A stretch of DNA of 64,000 nucleotides, taken from contig NZ_CP054932.1 in assembly GCF_013364275.1 (NCBI RefSeq), forward strand, positions 6,138,001 to 6,202,000, read 5' to 3'. Numbering within the stretch: the first letter of the stretch is position 1; each line of letters begins with the position of its first letter. Of this stretch, positions 59,361 through 64,000 are shown one piece after another. Position numbers and translations under genes: made by a program. The notes under the pieces are model-generated. The model made no database searches, was not told the DNA's origin, and saw only the letters and a program-made list of their open reading frames with translations. This DNA is from Actinomadura sp. NAK00032. Its GTDB lineage: Bacteria; Actinomycetota; Actinomycetes; Streptosporangiales; Streptosporangiaceae.

Positions 59361-60205
59361 CGGCGGCCGCCCTCACCGTGCGGGCCGCGCGCCCGCGCGG
59401 CGTCGCGGGCCGGCTGGTCCGCGGCCTGCTGCACCGCGCGCTCCCGCTGGTGGTCCTGATCGCCGGCTGGGAGGCCGCGACCCGGATCGCCGAGAGCGCG
59501 TTCTTCCCGCCCCCGTCCGACATCGTCGGCCGGATGCGGGAGATGTGGTTCTCCGGCCCGGCCGCGCACCTGTACTTCGGCGGGGACGCCGGCGGGTCCA
59601 TCGCGCCGAGCCTGACCCGGATGGCCGTCGCGCTGCTGCTGTCGGTGGTGGCCGGCGTCGTGCTCGGCATCGCCATCGGCCGGTCCGAGCGCGTGCTCGC
59701 CTACCTCGACCCGATCCTGCAGTTCGCGCGCGCGATCCCGCCGCCGACGGTGGTGCCGGTCTTCATCGTGCTGTTCGACCTCGGCACGCAGATGCAGATC
59801 GCCTCGATCGTCTTCGGCGCGGTCTGGCCCGTCCTGCTCAACACCGTGGACGGGGTCCGCAGCGTGGACCAGACGCAGTCGGCCACGGCCGAGGTGTTCC
59901 GGCTGTCGGCCGTGCAGCGGATCCGGTTCCTCATCATCCCGGCGGCGCTGCCGAAGATCTTCGCGGGGCTGCGGCTGGCGCTGTCGCTCGGCCTCATCCT
60001 GATGGTCTTCTCCGAGCTGCTGCCGGGCACCTCCGACGGGCTCGGCTTCGAGCTGACGAACGCCCAGAGCCAGTCCGACCTCCCGACCATCTGGTCGGTG
60101 ATCGTGCTGCTCGGCATCCTCGGCTACCTGTTCAACACCATCCTGCTCGCGGTGGAGCGGCGGACGCTCCGCTGGCACCGCGGGGCGCGAAAGGCAGATG
60201 AATGA
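59357..60205 (+). CDS. ABC transporter permease 2 of set A (282 aa)
   Basis: Second BPD_transp_1 permease, with the EAA loop TQSATAEVFRLSAVQRIRFL and RAIPPPTVVPVFIVLF. Starts with GTG overlapping the preceding stop, and its stop overlaps the decarboxylase ATG (ATGA). Two different permeases imply a heterodimeric channel; the ATPase is not in the window up to 60205 or up to its right edge. Confidence 0.9.
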   Translation: MTAAALTVRAARPRGVAGRLVRGLLHRALPLVVLIAGWEAATRIAESAFFPPPSDIVGRMREMWFSGPAAHLYFGGDAGGSIAPSLTRMAVALLLSVVAGVVLGIAIGRSERVLAYLDPILQFARAIPPPTVVPVFIVLFDLGTQMQIASIVFGAVWPVLLNTVDGVRSVDQTQSATAEVFRLSAVQRIRFLIIPAALPKIFAGLRLALSLGLILMVFSELLPGTSDGLGFELTNAQSQSDLPTIWSVIVLLGILGYLFNTILLAVERRTLRWHRGARKADE

Positions 60206-61803
60206 CGACGGAACTCACGGTCCGGGACGCGGTGTTCGACTACTGCCGGCGGGTCGGGATGACGACCGTCTTCGGCAATCCCGGCTCCACCGAGCTGCGG
60301 ATGCTCCGCGACTTCCCCGCGGACTTCGAGTACGTGCTCGGGCTGCAGGAGATCGTGGCGGTGGGCGCGGCCGCGGGCCACGCCATCGGCACCGGCAACG
60401 CCGCCCTGGTCAACCTGCACTCCGCCGGCGGGGTGGGCAACGCGCTCGGCGCGGTCTTCACCGCCCACCGCGACCGGGTGCCGCTGGTCATCATCGCCGG
60501 GCAGCAGACCCGCGCGATGCTGCCGACCCGGCCGTTCCTCGGCGCCGACGAGCCGGAGCAGTTCCCCCGCCCGTACGTGAAGTGGAGCCGGCAGCCCGCC
60601 CGCGCCGAGGACGTGCCGGCCGCGCTCGCCGAGGCGTACCGGACGGCGATGACGCCGCCGCGCGGCCCGGTCTTCCTGTCGGTGCCCGAGGACGACTGGG
60701 ACCGGCCCGCCGAGCCCGTCCCGCACCGCGAGATCCGCGGCGCCTTCGCCGCCGACCCGGCGGCGCTGGCCGAGACGGCCGACGCGCTGAACGGCGCCGA
60801 GCGGCCCGTCATCGTCGTCGGCTCGGGCGTCGAGGACGAGGACGCGCTCCCGCTCGTGGTCGACCTCGCCGAGCGCGTCGGCGCGCCGGTGTGGATCAGC
60901 CCGCTGTCGGGCCGGTCCGGTTTCCCCGAGGACCACGCGCTGTTCCAGGGCTTCCTGCCGCCCGTCCGCGACCAGCTCGCCCGGCGCCTGGAGGGGCACG
61001 ACGTCGTGCTCGTGCTCGGCGCGCCGGTGTTCAACTACCACGTGCACAGCGAGGGGCCCTTCCTGCCCGAGGGGACGCGGCTGTTCCACTTCGACTGCGA
61101 CCCCGACCAGCTGGCGTGGGCCCCGGTCGGCGTCGGCGTCCTCACCACCGTGCGGGCCGGGATCACCGGGCTGCTCGAACGCGTCGACAAGGCCGACCGG
61201 CCCGCGCCGGAGCCGCGGCCGCGGCTGGCGAAGCCGCCGGTCCGCGACCCGCTGGACGCGTCGCTGGTCATCGAGACGCTGCGGGAGCGGATGCCCGAGG
61301 ACGCCGTCATCGTGGAGGAGTGCCCGAGCCACCGGGACATGTTCCACGCGCGGCTCCCCGTCACGCGGCCCGGCGGGTTCTACACGATGGGCAGCGGGGC
61401 GCTCGGCTGGAGCCTGCCCATGGCGGTCGGGCGCGGCCTGGCCGGATCCGGCGAGCGGATCGTCTGCGTCCTCGGCGACGGCGCGATCATGTACTCGGTG
61501 CAGGCGCTGTGGACGGCCGCGCGGCACCGGCTGCCGATGACCGTGATCGTCCTCAACAACGGCGGCTACGGCGCGGTCCGGGCGCTCGGCCGCCGGATCG
61601 GCATCGAGGACATCGTCGGCGCCGACGTCACCGGCATCGACTTCACCGCCGTGGCCCGGGGGCACGGCTGCGCGGGCCGGGCCGTGACGAGCGCCGCGGA
61701 CCTGGACGCCGCGATGGCCGAGGCGCTCGAATACGACGGTCCGTTCCTTCTCGATGTGAGTGTCATGGCAGACAATTCCGCAATGTACGGGTCTACTCCT
61801 TAG
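60202..61803 (+). CDS. mdlC: Benzoylformate decarboxylase-like ThDP enzyme
   Basis: 533 aa, full length. Catalytic residues of Pseudomonas MdlC are conserved in place: Ser29 (FGNPGSTEL), Glu50 (GLQE), His73 (NLHSAGG) and His280 (VFNYHVHSEG). The ThDP motif is VLGDGAIMYSVQALWTAA...VIVLNN. The product likely decarboxylates a 2-oxo aromatic acid to an aldehyde and CO2. The ATG overlaps the preceding permease stop, so uptake and catabolism genes are translationally coupled. Other ThDP decarboxylases (phenylpyruvate, indolepyruvate) share the fold, but the His pair and the NPGSTE start favour this family. Confidence 0.88.
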   Translation: MTTELTVRDAVFDYCRRVGMTTVFGNPGSTELRMLRDFPADFEYVLGLQEIVAVGAAAGHAIGTGNAALVNLHSAGGVGNALGAVFTAHRDRVPLVIIAGQQTRAMLPTRPFLGADEPEQFPRPYVKWSRQPARAEDVPAALAEAYRTAMTPPRGPVFLSVPEDDWDRPAEPVPHREIRGAFAADPAALAETADALNGAERPVIVVGSGVEDEDALPLVVDLAERVGAPVWISPLSGRSGFPEDHALFQGFLPPVRDQLARRLEGHDVVLVLGAPVFNYHVHSEGPFLPEGTRLFHFDCDPDQLAWAPVGVGVLTTVRAGITGLLERVDKADRPAPEPRPRLAKPPVRDPLDASLVIETLRERMPEDAVIVEECPSHRDMFHARLPVTRPGGFYTMGSGALGWSLPMAVGRGLAGSGERIVCVLGDGAIMYSVQALWTAARHRLPMTVIVLNNGGYGAVRALGRRIGIEDIVGADVTGIDFTAVARGHGCAGRAVTSAADLDAAMAEALEYDGPFLLDVSVMADNSAMYGSTP

Positions 61804-61841
61804 CGGACCTCCATCACCCCCGGCACATTGGAGCAACCCCC

Positions 61842-62828
61842 ATGTCCGTACCCCACCCCCGACGCGCGGTGCTCGGCGGCGCGCTCGCCGCCGTGCTCGC
61901 CGTCGCCGCCGCGGCCTGCGGCGGCTCCGACGAGCCGAAGTCCGCCAACGGCCTGGAGCAGTCCGAGATCACCCTCGGCACCATGACCGTCGCCGACACC
62001 GCGCCGGTCCAGCTGGCCATCGACAAGGGCCTGTTCAAGGCCGAGGGCCTCACGGTCAAGACGCAGGTCATCCAGGGCGGCGCGGCGGGGATCCCGCTGC
62101 TCAAGAGCGGCCGGCTCGACTTCAGCTTCGGCAACTACGTCTCGCTGTTCACGGCCGGCACCAAGGACCCGGGCTTCAAGCCGAAGATCGTGGCGGAGGG
62201 GTTCCGGAGCGCGTCCAAGACCCACACCCTGATGGTGCGCGGCGACTCCCCGTACAAGACCATCAAGGACCTGGCGGGCAAGAAGGTCGCCGTCAACACC
62301 AAGCGGAACATCAGCACGCTGCTGATCCGGGCCGCCGGGACGCCGGCGGGCGTGCAGTTCGACGAGGACAAGCAGTTCGTCGAGGTCGCGCCGCCGGCGA
62401 TGGAGCAGGCGCTGAAATCCAAGAGCGTGGACGCCGTCCAGGCGATCGAGCCGTTCGGCACCCAGATGGCGGAGTCGATGGGCGCGCGGATGGTGGCCGA
62501 CCTCGCCACCGGCAAGACCGCCGACCTCCCGATCGCCGGGTACGCCGCGACGGAGAAGTTCGTCAAGGAGAACCCGAAGACGGTCGCGGCGTTCCAGCGC
62601 GCGCTCCAGAAGGCGCAGGGCATGGCCGCCGACCGCAAGGTGGTCGAGGCCGTCCTGCCGACGTACGCCAAGGGCATCAACGCGAAGGTCGCCGCGTCCA
62701 TGAGCATGGGGACCTACCCGACGTCGATGGACGCCGCCGCCCTGCAGCGCGTGGCCGACCTGATGAGCGAGTTCCAGTACGTGGACAAGCCCATCGACGT
62801 CAAGTCGTTCATCGCGCAGACTCCATGA
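61842..62828 (+). CDS. ABC transporter substrate-binding lipoprotein, set B (328 aa)
   Basis: Lipobox LAVAAAAC (Cys ~27) after a signal peptide beginning MSVPHPRRAVLGGALAAVLA. The fold is the same NMT1/SsuA type, with ITLGTMTVADTAPVQLAIDK, LFKAEGLTVKTQVIQ and AIEPFGTQM, clearly paralogous to the protein at 57547. The start ATG 61842 follows GGAGC. Its stop overlaps the permease start (ATGA). Confidence 0.88.
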   Translation: MSVPHPRRAVLGGALAAVLAVAAAACGGSDEPKSANGLEQSEITLGTMTVADTAPVQLAIDKGLFKAEGLTVKTQVIQGGAAGIPLLKSGRLDFSFGNYVSLFTAGTKDPGFKPKIVAEGFRSASKTHTLMVRGDSPYKTIKDLAGKKVAVNTKRNISTLLIRAAGTPAGVQFDEDKQFVEVAPPAMEQALKSKSVDAVQAIEPFGTQMAESMGARMVADLATGKTADLPIAGYAATEKFVKENPKTVAAFQRALQKAQGMAADRKVVEAVLPTYAKGINAKVAASMSMGTYPTSMDAAALQRVADLMSEFQYVDKPIDVKSFIAQTP

Positions 62829-63601
62829 ACCTCCGCCGGATCGTTCTCGGTGCCGCCGGGGCGGTCGGCGTGGCCGCCGTCATCGAGACCCTGAGCCGTA
62901 CCGGTCTCGTCGACGCGACCGCGCTGCCCCCGGCGTCCACCATCCTGCGGGAGGCGGGGCGGCTGGCGGTGGACGGGGAGTTCCTGGTGGACGTCGGGGC
63001 CACGCTCCGGGCGTGGTTCGGCGGGCTCGCGCTGGCGGTGCTCGTGGCGGTGCCGCTGGGCGTGCTGCTCGGCTCGGTGCCGCTGCTCGGCACCGCGGCC
63101 CGGGCCCTGGTCGAGCTGATGCGGCCGATCCCGTCGGTCGCGCTGATCCCGCTCGCCATCATCCTGTTCGCGGATCCCACCCGGATGAAGATGTCGCTGA
63201 TCTTCTACGCGTGCCTGTGGCCGATCCTCATCAACACGCTGTACGCGCTCCGCGACGTCGACCCGCTGGCCAAGGACAGCCTGCGCGCCTTCGGGTTCGG
63301 GACGCCGGCCGTGCTGTGGCGGGTGTCGCTGCCGAGCGCGGCGCCGTTCATCGCCACCGGCGTGCGGATCGCCGCGTCCGTCGCCCTCATCGTCGTGATC
63401 AGCACCGAGCTGTTCGCCGGCGGGGTCGACGGGGTGGGGATCTACCTGAGCGAGACCCAGTCCGGCGGGGGCCGCACCGACCTGCTGCTGGCCGGGGCGT
63501 GCTGGGCGGGCGTCCTCGGCCTGCTCGCCAACACGGGTCTGCTCGGCCTGCAGCGCGTCGCGTTCCGCTGGCACTCCGCCCGCGCGGAGGCCGCCGTATG
63601 A
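62825..63601 (+). CDS. ABC transporter permease 1 of set B (258 aa)
   Basis: BPD_transp_1 permease with ELMRPIPSVALIPLAIILFA and the EAA loop DPLAKDSLRAFGFGTPAVLW, paralogous to the set A permease at 58551. The ATG overlaps the binding-protein stop and the stop overlaps the next ATG, so the set is coupled as in set A. Confidence 0.9.
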   Translation: MNLRRIVLGAAGAVGVAAVIETLSRTGLVDATALPPASTILREAGRLAVDGEFLVDVGATLRAWFGGLALAVLVAVPLGVLLGSVPLLGTAARALVELMRPIPSVALIPLAIILFADPTRMKMSLIFYACLWPILINTLYALRDVDPLAKDSLRAFGFGTPAVLWRVSLPSAAPFIATGVRIAASVALIVVISTELFAGGVDGVGIYLSETQSGGGRTDLLLAGACWAGVLGLLANTGLLGLQRVAFRWHSARAEAAV

Positions 63602-64000
63602 GCGCCGCGGGCACCGGGGCGCCGGCGGCCGGCACCGCGCGGCGGCCGGGCGCCGGGGCGGCGCGGGCGGCGCGCGGGTTCGCCGAGCGCGTCTGGCTCG
63701 TCGCCGTCGCCGCCGTGCTGTGGGAGGTCGTGACGCGGGCGGTGGAGGAGACCTACTTCCCGCCGCCCACGACGATCGCCGAGGCGCTGCGCGAGCTGTG
63801 GTTCGGCGGCCCCGCGTCGCACCTGTTCCTCACCGACAAGGCGCTGGACGACTTCGCCACGAGCCTCACCCACCTGTTCATCGGGTGGGCCGCCGCGGGC
63901 GCCGCCGGCGTCGCGATCGGCGCGGCGATCGGGCGCTCGGCGGTCCTCAACGACCTGCTGAACCCGGTGCTGGAGTTCCTGCGGGCGGTGCCGCCGCCGA
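63598..64000 (+). CDS. ABC transporter permease 2 of set B, partial at window end
   Basis: N-terminal 134 residues of a permease paralogous to the one at 59357: VWLVAVAAVLWEVVTRAVEE, TYFPPPTTIAEALRELWFGG and EFLRAVPPP. The ATG overlaps the preceding stop. The remainder, including the EAA loop, lies beyond the right edge. An ATPase gene may follow. Confidence 0.9.
   Translation, partial: MSAAGTGAPAAGTARRPGAGAARAARGFAERVWLVAVAAVLWEVVTRAVEETYFPPPTTIAEALRELWFGGPASHLFLTDKALDDFATSLTHLFIGWAAAGAAGVAIGAAIGRSAVLNDLLNPVLEFLRAVPPP

Overview
The window is very GC-rich DNA packed with short-spaced and 4-bp-overlapping genes (ATGA/GTGA), GTG starts, leaderless-type promoters, a four-gene conservon (CvnABCD), a deazaflavin-nitroreductase-like domain and a HAIR-controlled lon gene. 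Together these indicate a mycelial actinomycete, most likely Actinomadura or a relative in the Streptosporangiales. The genus is inference from gene content and style only.

Layout. 1-780: a frameshifted PhoD-like phosphatase and the orphan tail of a truncated upstream gene. 795-9611: a five-gene operon encoding a kleisin-like protein, two small winged-helix-like (KITE-like) proteins, an SMC/Rad50-type coiled-coil ATPase and a 1103-aa HEAT-type helical-repeat protein, followed by a membrane Ser/Thr kinase (9681-11375). This SMC operon is my candidate for an undescribed system: it resembles Wadjet/MksBEF in its first genes, but a HEAT-like protein occupies the place of the nuclease. 11462-14678: an SDR and an N-terminally truncated flavin monooxygenase facing a truncated PucR-type regulator, joined as if the divergent promoter region had been deleted. 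14693-21864: a minus-strand myo-inositol operon (Gfo/Idh dehydrogenase, iolC, iolB, then binding protein, permease and ATPase) with a TnpB-only IS200/IS605-type element inserted exactly at the iolC/iolB junction. 22042-31909: an epimerase-nitroreductase fusion, VanZ, Lon, then a LysR regulator divergent from a SnoaL/MFS/FAD-oxidase operon and a GNAT gene with an unusual leader.

31971-43351: PP2C phosphatase, a MarR-GNAT fusion, two small membrane proteins, a SWIM-zinc-finger/DUF6493-type pair, a 17-bp minisatellite before ogt, a leaderless TetR gene, an SDR, a glutathione peroxidase, two tandem paralogous ~52-aa membrane peptides (one easily missed) and a short hypothetical gene. 43404-50904: LytR-CpsA-Psr protein, ABC exporter, a 1205-aa triple-AAA protein and a STAS-domain antagonist. 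50949-56793: SGNH hydrolase and the CvnDCBA conservon. 57547-64000: two paralogous ABC uptake sets (binding protein plus two permeases each) sandwiching a benzoylformate decarboxylase, running off the window; no ATPase is seen for them here.

No tRNA, rRNA or CRISPR array was seen. Intergenic stretches above 300 bp are 32826-33417 (structured, C-rich, no confident gene), 39302-39723 (minisatellite) and 56794-57546 (operators and a promoter).
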